From the NCBI RefSeq assembly GCF_900183385.1, contig NZ_FXUT01000010.1, positions 111,480 through 175,479 of the forward strand: 64,000 nt of DNA, written 5' to 3'. The notes under the pieces were generated by a model. It was not told the DNA's origin. It did not search any database and was given only the letters and a program-made list of their open reading frames with translations. Of the stretch, positions 8,747-16,536 are shown one piece after another. The DNA comes from Listeria costaricensis. Its GTDB lineage: Bacteria; Bacillota; Bacilli; Lactobacillales; Listeriaceae. Within the stretch, counting starts at the first letter, position 1, and each line of letters begins with the position of its first letter. The translations under genes and the position numbers were made by a program.

Positions 8747-8774
8747 ATTATACCGCTTTTCCTAAAAAATGCAA
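8747..8774 (-). promoter_or_regulatory. nagA promoter
   Basis: TTGCAT, a 16-base spacer and a perfect TATAAT on the minus strand, directly upstream of the dre-like operator. Confidence 0.75.
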
Positions 8775-8884
8775 CTTATCTTTTGTCCTTTTCCCGAAAA
8801 AGCTTTGGCAAAACAAAAAGTCCGCAGCTCAAAAACACTGGAATCGTTTGTACCTGCCGCTTCTCAGAGGAGCTTCTTCAAACA

Positions 8885-8926
8885 AAAAAACACGTAATAA
8901 ATGTCTCTTTCACATCTATTACGTGT
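8885..8926 (-). terminator. Terminator after the PspA-like gene
   Basis: ACACGTAATA and TATTACGTGT form the stem, followed by TTTTTTT on the minus strand, 35 bases after the stop. Confidence 0.8.
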
Positions 8927-8959
8927 CCGTAAAGGAATTTTATTCATTTTATCAAAGAC

Positions 8960-9808
8960 TTATTTATCGTCTTCTGCTTTTTCTTCTTTCTTTTCTTCCA
9001 GTTCTGGGATTAGCCCTTCATCCTCTGTCTGTTTTTCTTTTTTTACAGCATCTTTTTCTAAGTCATTCAGTAGTTCATCCATCGAAGCCTGATCTTTCTT
9101 TTGGAAATTGCGTTTTTCTCGTTCGATCATATCGTCCACCATGGATGAAAATTCTTGGGCTTTATCTTTAATGACTTCTTTGCTCTTTTGTGTTTTCTTG
9201 TCAAGCTCGTCCATCAGCTCATCAAATGACTGGGAAAGCTCTTTCGCCATGTCGGCTTTTTTACTCGCCTCTTCAGAAAGCTCCCGCTGTTTTTGGGCTT
9301 CATGGTAATCTGTTACACTGCCCCAGCTCATATCATGGATGACCTTATCCATTTTTTGCGCTGTTTCTTCGGCGTTCTTTTCAGCCATTTCTGCTAGATG
9401 CTGTGTTTTGAGGTTTTTCCATTTCAGGCGCATTTCATGCATTCTAAGCTCCAATTTTTCGAGTTGCTCTGATGCCTGTTCATAATGTTCTTTGGTCGTT
9501 TCAAGCTGTGCTTCATATTGTTCTACTTCTGCCTGAGCAAAATTAGCTAGTTTCGTTTCGCCTGCTTCTTTGGCAATTTCCACTTGGCGCCGGCGTTTTT
9601 CAATGTAGGCTTCCATTTCTTTATATTCTTTATAGAAAATGGATTTCAGCTCACGTTGTTTTTCTACCATACGCTCTGCTTCTTTCATTTCTGCTTTCGT
9701 TTTGTCCATGTAGTAGCTGACTGAATTACGGCGTTTTTCATTTTTTTCATCGATTTTCTTTGTGACTTGTTTATTCCATTCTTTCATTTTATCAAAAAAA
9801 TTTGTCAT
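8960..9808 (-). CDS. PspA/IM30-like coiled-coil protein (LiaH-like)
   Basis: A 282-residue, highly charged protein that is almost wholly helical, with long coiled coils (about 30-240) and an acidic tail. It resembles the PspA/IM30/LiaH family that coats and protects the cytoplasmic membrane. No signal peptide or membrane segment is present. It lies directly behind a small two-to-three-span membrane protein, the same layout as B. subtilis liaI-liaH; the position matches the lmo0955-lmo0954 pair, which I recall as LiaR-controlled in L. monocytogenes. The ATG at 9808 (MTNFFDKM) follows GGAGGAG by 6-7 bases; a longer TTG-started frame at 9823 overlaps that site. Family placement rests on architecture and context, not on a diagnostic motif. 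Confidence 0.7.
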   Translation of the reverse strand: MTNFFDKMKEWNKQVTKKIDEKNEKRRNSVSYYMDKTKAEMKEAERMVEKQRELKSIFYKEYKEMEAYIEKRRRQVEIAKEAGETKLANFAQAEVEQYEAQLETTKEHYEQASEQLEKLELRMHEMRLKWKNLKTQHLAEMAEKNAEETAQKMDKVIHDMSWGSVTDYHEAQKQRELSEEASKKADMAKELSQSFDELMDELDKKTQKSKEVIKDKAQEFSSMVDDMIEREKRNFQKKDQASMDELLNDLEKDAVKKEKQTEDEGLIPELEEKKEEKAEDDK

Positions 9809-9823
9809 GATTTTCTCCTCCAA

Positions 9824-10141
9824 TTATTTGTTATATGGATAATCAAACGTGTCATTATGCGATTGATTTTTAGGTCGACGGTTTTTCGTAATAAAGTAAA
9901 AGATTAAAGCGATAACCGCGACGACTAAGATGCCTTTTAGGTTAGCCAAAATAATGAGTACACCTACACCAATCAAAATACCATATAAAATTTTTTCACC
10001 GATTGTCTGGACTTCAAGTAATTTTTTCAGCGACCAGAAACCGATGACGGCACCGATTGTTGCCATAATGGCCGGCCAAAGGATCGTCAATATCAGCGCG
10101 ATCAGGAGCACTACTAGGATCGCAATAAGTATGCCTCTCAT
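9824..10141 (-). CDS. Small membrane protein, LiaI-like
   Basis: A 105-residue protein with three to four hydrophobic segments (about 4-35, 50-70, 70-87) and a short polar, Asn/Asp-rich C-terminus. No catalytic motif is visible. Being first in a two-gene unit with a PspA-like protein suggests it anchors that protein to the membrane, as LiaI does for LiaH. It follows AAGGAGG at good spacing. A possible LiaR-type box and weak promoter lie upstream. The function is inferred from context only. Confidence 0.65.
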   Translation of the reverse strand: MRGILIAILVVLLIALILTILWPAIMATIGAVIGFWSLKKLLEVQTIGEKILYGILIGVGVLIILANLKGILVVAVIALIFYFITKNRRPKNQSHNDTFDYPYNK

Positions 10142-10171
10142 CTATTTTGCCTCCTTTTCTTAACTGTACTT

Positions 10172-10239
10172 ATCATACCCCGCATTTGCAAGACAATAAA
10201 GCAACTGCAGAAGGAATTTCGACTACAACTTGAGGCTGA
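10172..10239 (-). promoter_or_regulatory. Candidate LiaR-type box and promoter of the LiaIH-like pair
   Basis: On the minus strand TCAGCCTCAAGTTGTA (10224-10239) matches 12 of 14 fixed positions of the LiaR/CesR consensus I recall (TCAGHCTNNAGDCTGA). Downstream lie a weak -35 TTTATT (10195-10200), a 17-base spacer and -10 TATGAT (10172-10177). A poor -35 with an upstream box fits an activator-dependent promoter. Confidence 0.4.
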
Positions 10240-10246
10240 AAAGAAA

Positions 10247-10270
10247 AAGCTGCCCTCTCATAAGAACAGC
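10247..10270 (-). terminator. Terminator of the YtxH-like gene
   Basis: AGCTG and CAGCT form a short stem followed by TTTTTCTTTT on the minus strand. Confidence 0.55.
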
Positions 10271-10278
10271 TCCATCTC

Positions 10279-10509
10279 TTATTTTGCTTGTTTTTCATTT
10301 TCATACTTGACGCTTGTCATGGCGCCTTCCGCGACCATATTTTCTGCCTCTATTTCGGTTTCGCTGACAGCCTCTTTTGCATACTGGTTCCGAATATCAT
10401 TCACTGTATCAAAGGGATCGCCGGTTCGTTGTTTCAAAATAATAAATGTTCCTACGCCTACTAGAGCCCCTGCTGCCCCGCCAATCAGCCAGCCAATCTT
10501 TTTTTGCAT
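10279..10509 (-). CDS. Small glycine-rich membrane protein, YtxH-like
   Basis: A 76-residue protein with one N-terminal membrane segment rich in glycine and alanine (IGWLIGGAAGALVGVGTF), followed by a charged tail. This resembles YtxH-type stress proteins but carries no diagnostic motif. The ATG at 10509 follows GGAGGTG by 7 bases; a GTG nine bases upstream overlaps that site. Context is a group of small envelope proteins (lmo0953 by position). Confidence 0.6.
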   Translation of the reverse strand: MQKKIGWLIGGAAGALVGVGTFIILKQRTGDPFDTVNDIRNQYAKEAVSETEIEAENMVAEGAMTSVKYENEKQAK

Positions 10510-10565
10510 CTTTGGCACCTCCTCGTAAAGTCAGTTGTCTTTTCCCAAAAATAAGCTTTTGCAAA

Positions 10566-10597
10566 CAAAAAAAGCCATGACAAATGTCAGGCTTTTT
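10566..10597 (-). terminator. Terminator of the DUF4064 gene
   Basis: AAAAAGCC and GGCTTTTT enclose an inner GACA/TGTC stem; it can work in both directions. Confidence 0.75.
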
Positions 10598-10604
10598 AAA
10601 ACTA

Positions 10605-11063
10605 TTAAAGACTTGTAAAAGGATCACGAGGCTTACGCACCCAGGACATGATTGCTGCAATCAAAAACAGCAACGCCGGAATGAAACCTGTAGAAAAAGT
10701 GACGACAAAAACAAGAATCGCTGCGAAGAAATACAAGAAACCTGCTAAAACGGGCTTTTTATTTCCTGTAATAAAAATAATCGCTAGAATAGCTAAAATC
10801 AGTGTAATAATGGCTGCCACAAGAGATAATCCAGCAAATGTATGTATCTGGTCGAGAACCGTGCTTGCATCTGGAACGCTCGCCATACTGCCACCATATT
10901 GGGTTACCGCTTGATTATAATTATCGACAAAGCTTTGCAACCCGTCTGGCTGATTTGTCACTCTTACAAGTACAAAGCAAACGGCTGTAATCGCGCCTTG
11001 CACAATGATGGCTAAAATAAGTCCAATAATTCCGAGAGTCACCTCTCCTGTTCGCTTAATCAA
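10605..11063 (-). CDS. DUF4064-type membrane protein
   Basis: A 152-residue protein with four predicted membrane segments (about 8-33, 72-96, 103-122, 124-142) and an extracellular loop of about 40 residues after the first. The N-terminal signature RTGEVTLGIIG and the topology fit the DUF4064 family of Firmicute membrane proteins, whose function is unknown. The start is TTG, after AAGGAGG. A promoter-like TTTTCA-17-TATACT lies upstream. It is divergent from the surface hydrolase genes. Confidence 0.65.
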   Translation of the reverse strand: MIKRTGEVTLGIIGLILAIIVQGAITAVCFVLVRVTNQPDGLQSFVDNYNQAVTQYGGSMASVPDASTVLDQIHTFAGLSLVAAIITLILAILAIIFITGNKKPVLAGFLYFFAAILVFVVTFSTGFIPALLFLIAAIMSWVRKPRDPFTSL

Positions 11064-11198
11064 AATATCGCCTCCTTGATAACAGTATACCGAATTTTTT
11101 TCTGCTTGAAAACCTTCAGTAAACGGATTATAGAAAGTGCGTTTTGGGTAAAAAGCAGGTATAATGAAAGAAATTGCGTTTGAAGGGGAGTCACAAGG

Positions 11199-12020
11199 AT
11201 GTTAAAACGCCTTATATTTGCCGGCCTCGTGCCACTTTTATGTGTTGTCGGTGCGATTTATTGTATTTTCCAAATGGAGCCACAAGTCAAAGCCGTCAGC
11301 AGCTCAAATATACCGACAATTTTTATTCACGGCTATAGGGGAACCGATCGATCACTACATGGAATGATTCGCCGTTTTGATCAAAAATATGACTGGGGTA
11401 CGGACGCGCTGAAAGTATCCGTCAGCCCCACTGGTGAAATATCTACAACAGGAAGCTATTCAAAAACGGCCAAAAATCCTTTGATCAATATTGTCTTTGA
11501 AGATAACCGGGCGACGATCACTCAGCAATCGATGTGGACGAAAAAAGTCATGCTCTATCTGCAGGATCACTATGATATCCGTCAGTTCAATGCGGTCGGA
11601 CACTCGATGGGTGGCGGCGCTTGGGTGGCGTATCTTGCCAGCTATGAAAAAAATCCAGACTATCCGCAAGTCAATAAAATTGTCTTTTTGGCCGTCCCGT
11701 TCTATCCGGAAGAATATGTGAACGGTGACGAGGAAGTCGATATCAAAAATGCCAATGAGGTGCACGCCAAATTTGCCAGTCAGATGTCGAAAAACCTGCC
11801 TGAAAATGTTAAGATTCTGATCATTGGCGGTAATTTAGATGATGGCAGTGACAGCGACGGCGAGGTTAAGATTGACAGCGTGCTTTATGGTAAAAAATTA
11901 TTTACCAAGCAAGAAGTTGAAACGCATGTCATTCATGGACCTGAAGCCACGCACAGCAATATGCATGAATTGACAGCAGTTGATAAGTATGTAGGACCTT
12001 TCCTATTTGGACAAAAATGA
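11199..12020 (+). CDS. DUF915-family alpha/beta hydrolase (first of a tandem pair)
   Basis: A secreted or membrane-anchored serine hydrolase of unknown substrate. An N-terminal hydrophobic segment (about 4-22) acts as signal or anchor. The hydrolase fold follows: IPTIFIHGYRGT (oxyanion region), VGHSMGGG with the nucleophile Ser, and a C-terminal His in PEATHSNMHE. The 273-residue length fits DUF915 cell-surface hydrolases of Listeria and lactobacilli. The next gene encodes a paralogue and starts 10 bases after this stop. A TATAAT lies 35 bases upstream with no clear -35. Confidence 0.85.
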   Translation: MLKRLIFAGLVPLLCVVGAIYCIFQMEPQVKAVSSSNIPTIFIHGYRGTDRSLHGMIRRFDQKYDWGTDALKVSVSPTGEISTTGSYSKTAKNPLINIVFEDNRATITQQSMWTKKVMLYLQDHYDIRQFNAVGHSMGGGAWVAYLASYEKNPDYPQVNKIVFLAVPFYPEEYVNGDEEVDIKNANEVHAKFASQMSKNLPENVKILIIGGNLDDGSDSDGEVKIDSVLYGKKLFTKQEVETHVIHGPEATHSNMHELTAVDKYVGPFLFGQK

Positions 12021-12030
12021 GGTGCATATC

Positions 12031-12921
12031 GTGAAAAAATGGTTGATCGGCGGTTCTGTAGTATTCGTATTTCTGATTTGTATCGGACTAATTTTCTATA
12101 CACTGCCTCAAACGGAATCTCCAAAAAAAGAATCTGCAGCGAAAACAACAACGTCTCCCCCTCTTAAATCAAAGGTCACGGCGGAAAAGACACCCGATGT
12201 GCCGACGATTTTTGTTCACGGATATGCAGGGACAAAAAATTCGCTTGGCAACATGATCAAACGGCTGTCCAAAAACGGGCAGGCCACCAAGTCGCTGGTT
12301 TTGACTGTGAACGCAGATGGCACTGTCTCAACAAGCGGTCAGTTTGACGAAACAAGCCCAAATCCGCTGATTCAAATCCTTTTTGCGGATAATAAAAGCT
12401 CAATGGAAAACCAAACGATCTGGCTGGAAAACGCCCTTGCCACGCTGAAAAACGAGTACCATATCGAAAAAATCAACGCGGTAGGTCATTCGATGGGTGG
12501 CGTTAGTCTAACGAACTATCTGGAAAAAGATGGCCATAACGCGGCTTATCCGCAAGTTGAAAAGCTCGTCCTGATCGCCGCCCCGCTCAATGGTCTTGTA
12601 ATCGGTGAGGATGGCGTGACACCTTATGATCTGACAGACAATGGGCCGGGTGCCGAAACCGATCGCTATGCGAATTTTATGAACGGTCAGGCTGGTCTGC
12701 CAAGTGATCTTCAAGTTTTCAATATTGCAGGCGACATAGAGGACGGGACGAAGAGTGACGGCAGTGTGTCGGTGGCCAGTGCCTTATCCGGTCGCTTCAT
12801 TTATGCAGATGTGGCCAGCTATTCGGAAAAGATTTTTTACGGAGAAAATGCCGCCCACAGTAAGCTGCATGAAAATCCCGATGTAGACCAAACGATCGCC
12901 GACTTTTTATGGTCGGATTAA
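12031..12921 (+). CDS. DUF915-family alpha/beta hydrolase (second of a tandem pair)
   Basis: A paralogue of the preceding gene with the same layout: N-terminal anchor, a longer Lys/Ser/Thr-rich linker, then VPTIFVHGYAGTKNS, VGHSMGGV with the nucleophile Ser, and ENAAHSKLHE with the catalytic His. I place the start at the GTG at 12031, 6 bases after GAGGTG; the longest frame begins at 12007 inside the upstream gene and lacks a ribosome site. The two clearly form an operon ended by a strong bidirectional terminator. The pair looks like a local duplication that has diverged considerably. Confidence 0.85.
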   Translation: MKKWLIGGSVVFVFLICIGLIFYTLPQTESPKKESAAKTTTSPPLKSKVTAEKTPDVPTIFVHGYAGTKNSLGNMIKRLSKNGQATKSLVLTVNADGTVSTSGQFDETSPNPLIQILFADNKSSMENQTIWLENALATLKNEYHIEKINAVGHSMGGVSLTNYLEKDGHNAAYPQVEKLVLIAAPLNGLVIGEDGVTPYDLTDNGPGAETDRYANFMNGQAGLPSDLQVFNIAGDIEDGTKSDGSVSVASALSGRFIYADVASYSEKIFYGENAAHSKLHENPDVDQTIADFLWSD

Positions 12922-12923
12922 AG

Positions 12924-12966
12924 GAAAAAGGTGCAAAATCCACATAAGATTTTGCACCTTTTTTTA
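12924..12966 (+). terminator. Bidirectional terminator between hydrolases and GNAT gene
   Basis: AAAAGGTGCAAAATC and GATTTTGCACCTTTT form a 15-bp stem with A and T runs on either side, serving both converging genes. Confidence 0.85.
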
Positions 12967-13410
12967 TATTTCACGGGAAAAGCACCACATGTCCCGGCAT
13001 AATAGGCCATTTTCAAAAATAGGTTCCTCGTAATTTTCAGTAAAGAAATCCAGCTTGATTGCCGTAAGTCGGAAGCCCATTTTCTGGTAAAAAGCCACTT
13101 GCCCGATACTGGAATTGCCTGTCCCAACATGCAAATCGCGTGCGCCTGCCTTTTTGGCTTCTTGAACGGCATGGTTTAGCAAAATCTTCCCTAAGCCCTC
13201 GCCCTGCCTTTTCTCGCTGACGGCAATATTCATCACTTCCATTTGCGTAGCGGTCAACTTCTGCAAAGCGTAGCAGCCGATCGCCTCCCCTGCTTCTTCT
13301 AAAACAAATACTTGGGACTTAGGCAGATAGCTTTTTATTCGCTCTTCACTGGGATCAGCCAGCTGGAGTAAATCTAGTGGATAATTCTGCTCAACCCTTT
13401 GAATCCTCAT
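12964..13410 (-). CDS. GNAT-family N-acetyltransferase
   Basis: A 148-residue acetyl-CoA-dependent acetyltransferase. The pyrophosphate-binding motif A is clear (EKRQGEGLGKILLNHAVQEAKK), followed by the FYQKMGF motif B. The substrate is unknown. The ATG at 13410 (MRIQRVEQ) follows GAGGTG by 5 bases and overlaps the end of the AI-2E gene by 20 bases, implying translational coupling. A longer frame to 13479 runs deep into the upstream gene and is not favoured. Confidence 0.85.
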   Translation of the reverse strand: MRIQRVEQNYPLDLLQLADPSEERIKSYLPKSQVFVLEEAGEAIGCYALQKLTATQMEVMNIAVSEKRQGEGLGKILLNHAVQEAKKAGARDLHVGTGNSSIGQVAFYQKMGFRLTAIKLDFFTENYEEPIFENGLLCRDMWCFSREI

Positions 13411-14461
13411 CCGGCACCTCTTTCTTCTTTTTAAATCCGAAGAAATTTTTGCGAGGGATGTCGTCCGTGCTCCGAACATCTAAAACATCTAGCATAAACA
13501 CAAAGACGGGGATCCCAACGATTAAGCCCCAAACGCCAAAGAATTCTTCCGAGAAAATCAAAATGATAAAGGTGTAAAAAACTGGTAGATCGGTTTTGCT
13601 CGACATCAGCTTAGGATTGAGTACGTATGTTTCGATCGCATGGACGATGACCACGGTCAGCAAAATATAAAAGACGTCTTGAAATCCGCCGACGGAATAG
13701 GCAATGATGGTGAGTGGGATACAGGAAATAATCACACCGGCAACTGGGATCATGCCTAGAATGAAGACCATGATCGACAGACTAAGCAGTTGAGGGAAAT
13801 CCATCAAATAAAGCGCGGTTGTCGTGATCAGACAATTGACAAGCGCAATCAAAAGCTGGGCTTCCAAAACCACTCCAAATGTTGAAACAAATTTTTTCCC
13901 AAAATAGGCCAGGTCTTCAAAAATAAAACCGATTTTACTTGTGAGAAATTGACCTGTAAACCGCATGACTCGTTCCTTTTCCAGCGAGAAAAACAGGCTG
14001 AGAATGAGTGCCATAAAGAAGGACACGCCCACCGCTCCGATACCTGAAAGCGAAGAAACGAGGAAGTTTACACCCGATTCGAGGTATTTTTGAACATTGG
14101 AATCTTGAATAATCCCGAAGACCCATTGTAAAAATTCATTGTTTGTTGGTTGATTGAAAAATTTGATGATCATATCGACAAGCTGTGAAACTTGATCGAT
14201 CAGGATTGGCAAGTAATGCACCACTGCAATATAAAGCAGTAGGGCTACAAGTGCATATAGTGTAATCACAATCAACCGTCTGGGTATACGCACTCTTTTT
14301 AAAATGACATTTTCAATTCTTGTCACTAAAAACGCAAAAATAAATGTCAGTAAAATCAAATTGATCATACTGCGAAGAAGATAAAGTGTGAAGCCCATCA
14401 AAGCAAACACAATTATTCTTCGTAATGTTAAATTTTTTATAAAATAATCGACCCATTTCAT
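13391..14461 (-). CDS. AI-2E family transporter (first copy)
   Basis: A 356-residue polytopic membrane protein of the AI-2E exporter/permease family (PF01594), with about eight membrane helices, the central soluble loop between helices 3 and 4, and the conserved late motif around LGMIPVAGVIISCIPL and IVHAIETYVLNPKLMSSKTDLP. Members have been linked to autoinducer-2 export or to Na+/H+ antiport; which applies here cannot be told. A second member lies at 49608-50747. It is co-transcribed with the downstream GNAT gene. Confidence 0.88.
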   Translation of the reverse strand: MKWVDYFIKNLTLRRIIVFALMGFTLYLLRSMINLILLTFIFAFLVTRIENVILKRVRIPRRLIVITLYALVALLLYIAVVHYLPILIDQVSQLVDMIIKFFNQPTNNEFLQWVFGIIQDSNVQKYLESGVNFLVSSLSGIGAVGVSFFMALILSLFFSLEKERVMRFTGQFLTSKIGFIFEDLAYFGKKFVSTFGVVLEAQLLIALVNCLITTTALYLMDFPQLLSLSIMVFILGMIPVAGVIISCIPLTIIAYSVGGFQDVFYILLTVVIVHAIETYVLNPKLMSSKTDLPVFYTFIILIFSEEFFGVWGLIVGIPVFVFMLDVLDVRSTDDIPRKNFFGFKKKKEVPDEDSKG

Positions 14462-14592
14462 CTTCCAAACTCTCCTCCTTAACCCTTTTCATTCTATCAC
14501 AGCTTCCAGCATTCGCCTACTCTCTTTACAATTCCTGCCAGTCACGTTAAAATTAACCAATCATCCTACCTTTAATTGAAAGAAGTGATTCG

Positions 14593-15276
14593 ATGGAAAA
14601 AATTCCTCGCTCAACGCTTGCAGAACAAGTTTATCTGCAAATCGAACAAAAAATTCACACGGGCGATTGGCCACTTGGAGCGCGCATTCCGAATGAAAAG
14701 GAATTGATGGCGCAGCTTGGCGTTAGCCGCAATACTTTACGTGAAGCTATTCGAGCGCTGGCCAGTGTCGGGCTCTTGGAAGCGCGACAAGGAGACGGCA
14801 CATTTGTTACTGCCAAGAGTGAACTGGACGCCATCCTGCAAAAACGTGCAGAAAAATCGGCACCGCTGGAAATTTTGGAAGTGCGGCGAGCGCTCGAAAA
14901 AGAGGCTGTAGCACTTGCCTGCAGGCGAAAAACGGCAGCGGATATGGCGGAGATTCTTCGTTTACAAGCCGCTTGCCAAATGGCTGCTTCAAGCGGTTCT
15001 GAGGAGCAGTTTGTCGAGCAGGATACCAAGCTGCATTTGGCGATTGTGGCGGCCTCGCACAACCAGTTACTGTTCGATATTTATGCAAACCTGATCGAGC
15101 AAATTCGGCATTCGATTGTCCGGACTGCTGAACTAACAAAAGAAACGATCATTGGACATCCGGCACTGATCGAGGCGATCGACTGTGGGGATGTCGAGAA
15201 GGCGCAAGAAGAGGTTTCCCGCTATATTCGCCACTTTCAGCAGTTGATTTTGCATGAAGAGGTGCCAAATGACTGA
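14593..15276 (+). CDS. GntR-family regulator, FadR/FCD type
   Basis: A DNA-binding regulator of 227 residues. An N-terminal winged helix (LAEQVYLQIEQKI, IPNEKELMAQLGVSRNTLREAIRAL, GDGTFVT) precedes an all-helical FCD ligand domain (EVRRALEKEAVALACRR, DTKLHLAIVAASHNQLL, HPALIEAI) with the metal- and ligand-binding Asp and His residues. FCD regulators usually sense small carboxylates. It overlaps the MFS gene by 8 bases, so it very likely controls that transporter. Confidence 0.9.
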   Translation: MEKIPRSTLAEQVYLQIEQKIHTGDWPLGARIPNEKELMAQLGVSRNTLREAIRALASVGLLEARQGDGTFVTAKSELDAILQKRAEKSAPLEILEVRRALEKEAVALACRRKTAADMAEILRLQAACQMAASSGSEEQFVEQDTKLHLAIVAASHNQLLFDIYANLIEQIRHSIVRTAELTKETIIGHPALIEAIDCGDVEKAQEEVSRYIRHFQQLILHEEVPND

Positions 15277-16456
15277 TACGAAAGCTGCACGTAATGGACT
15301 ACTGATCTGCGGCATTCTCCTGATTGCGGCCAATCTTCGCATGCCGATCACCTCCCTTAGTCCACTGCTGCCTTTTATCAAACAGGATGCTCCGGTTTCC
15401 AGTGCCTTTGCAGGTTTTCTGACCACTTTGCCACTGCTTGCTTTTGCCCTTGTTTCTCCGTTTGTGTCAGGGCTCAGTCGCCGATTTGGCATGCGCCGGA
15501 TCCTCTTTTTTGCCTTGATTATCCTATCCATTGGTAGCTTTATTCGACCATTTGGCGGTCTGCCGCTGCTTCTTATGGGAACGCTACTGATTGGCTTTGC
15601 GATTGCTGCTGGAAATGTGCTGGTGCCGAGCTTGATCAAGCAGGAATTTCCTTTTAGGCTGGGACTGATGACGGGACTTTATTCGATTGTGATGAATCTT
15701 TCGGCTGCTGTCAGCTCCGGCTTGAGTGTTCCACTTGCTGAAACGTTGCCGCGCGGTTGGCAAGGGAGCCTCTTGACATTTGCCTGCTTTTCACTGGTGG
15801 CACTTCTTTTCTGGCTGCCTCAGATCCGCCAAAATCGCGAACGACCGCTTGATCAAAAAACGCACGACAAGCAGGCGGTCAATGTGTGGCGGTCGCCGCT
15901 TGCCTGGATGATTACCGTCTTGATGGGCATGCAGTCACTGATTTTCTATGTCGCCGTGGCGTGGCTGCCGGAAATCATGCAAAGTCGCGGCTTGCTTCCG
16001 GCTGAATCTGGCTGGATGCTGACCATTCTGCAAATTGGGATTATGCCGACAACCTTTATTGCGCCAATGATTGCTGCACGGATGAAAGATCAGCGGCTAC
16101 TGGTCGGACTCGCAGCGGGCTTTTTAGCGCTTGGCACGACAGGTCTGCTTTTTGCAAATGACCAGTTTTGGCTGGATGCAGTGATTGTGCTCATTCTGGG
16201 TATCGGTTCTGGACTCGCTTTTAGCCTGGCGATGATGTTCTTTAACTTGCGGACTCGCACGGCTGAGACGGCGGCGGATCTTTCCGGCATGGCACAGTCG
16301 ATCGGATATCTGCTGGCGGCAATCGGCCCGACCTTGTTCGGCGTTCTTCATGACATCAGCGGTCATTGGAACGGGGCGATCGTGCTCTTTTATGTTGCCA
16401 CCTTGTTGATCTTGTTTTGCGGACTGAAAGCTGGGCGGAATCGCGTGATTGACTGA
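15269..16456 (+). CDS. MFS transporter, CynX/NimT type
   Basis: A 395-residue, 12-helix major facilitator. The N-terminal RNGLLICGILLIAANLRMPITSLSPLLP segment and LSRRFGMRRI loop are typical of the CynX/NimT (cyanate/nitroimidazole) branch of anion transporters; the true substrate is unknown. The ATG at 15269 lies 3 bases after GAGGTG and inside the stop of the regulator gene. Together they make a two-gene unit (lmo0948-lmo0947-like by position), ended by a long inverted repeat. Confidence 0.88.
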   Translation: MTDTKAARNGLLICGILLIAANLRMPITSLSPLLPFIKQDAPVSSAFAGFLTTLPLLAFALVSPFVSGLSRRFGMRRILFFALIILSIGSFIRPFGGLPLLLMGTLLIGFAIAAGNVLVPSLIKQEFPFRLGLMTGLYSIVMNLSAAVSSGLSVPLAETLPRGWQGSLLTFACFSLVALLFWLPQIRQNRERPLDQKTHDKQAVNVWRSPLAWMITVLMGMQSLIFYVAVAWLPEIMQSRGLLPAESGWMLTILQIGIMPTTFIAPMIAARMKDQRLLVGLAAGFLALGTTGLLFANDQFWLDAVIVLILGIGSGLAFSLAMMFFNLRTRTAETAADLSGMAQSIGYLLAAIGPTLFGVLHDISGHWNGAIVLFYVATLLILFCGLKAGRNRVID

Positions 16457-16474
16457 TTATTTCCACCTAAAACG

Positions 16475-16526
16475 GCCATCTGGCTGGAAACCTTGTTTGG
16501 CAGGTTTTCAGCAGATGGCCGTTTTC
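16475..16526 (+). terminator. Bidirectional terminator, MFS and M20 genes
   Basis: AAAACGGCCATCTG and CAGATGGCCGTTTT form a 14-bp stem with an inner GGCTGGAAACC/GGTTTTCAGC arm; both flanking genes end here. Confidence 0.8.
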
Positions 16527-16536
16527 ACTATGAGCG

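Noticed and set aside
14655..15062. Minus-strand 135-codon frame inside the FadR-type regulator gene
   Set aside because: It is a shadow of a well-supported gene, with Ser/Ala-rich composition typical of antisense frames.
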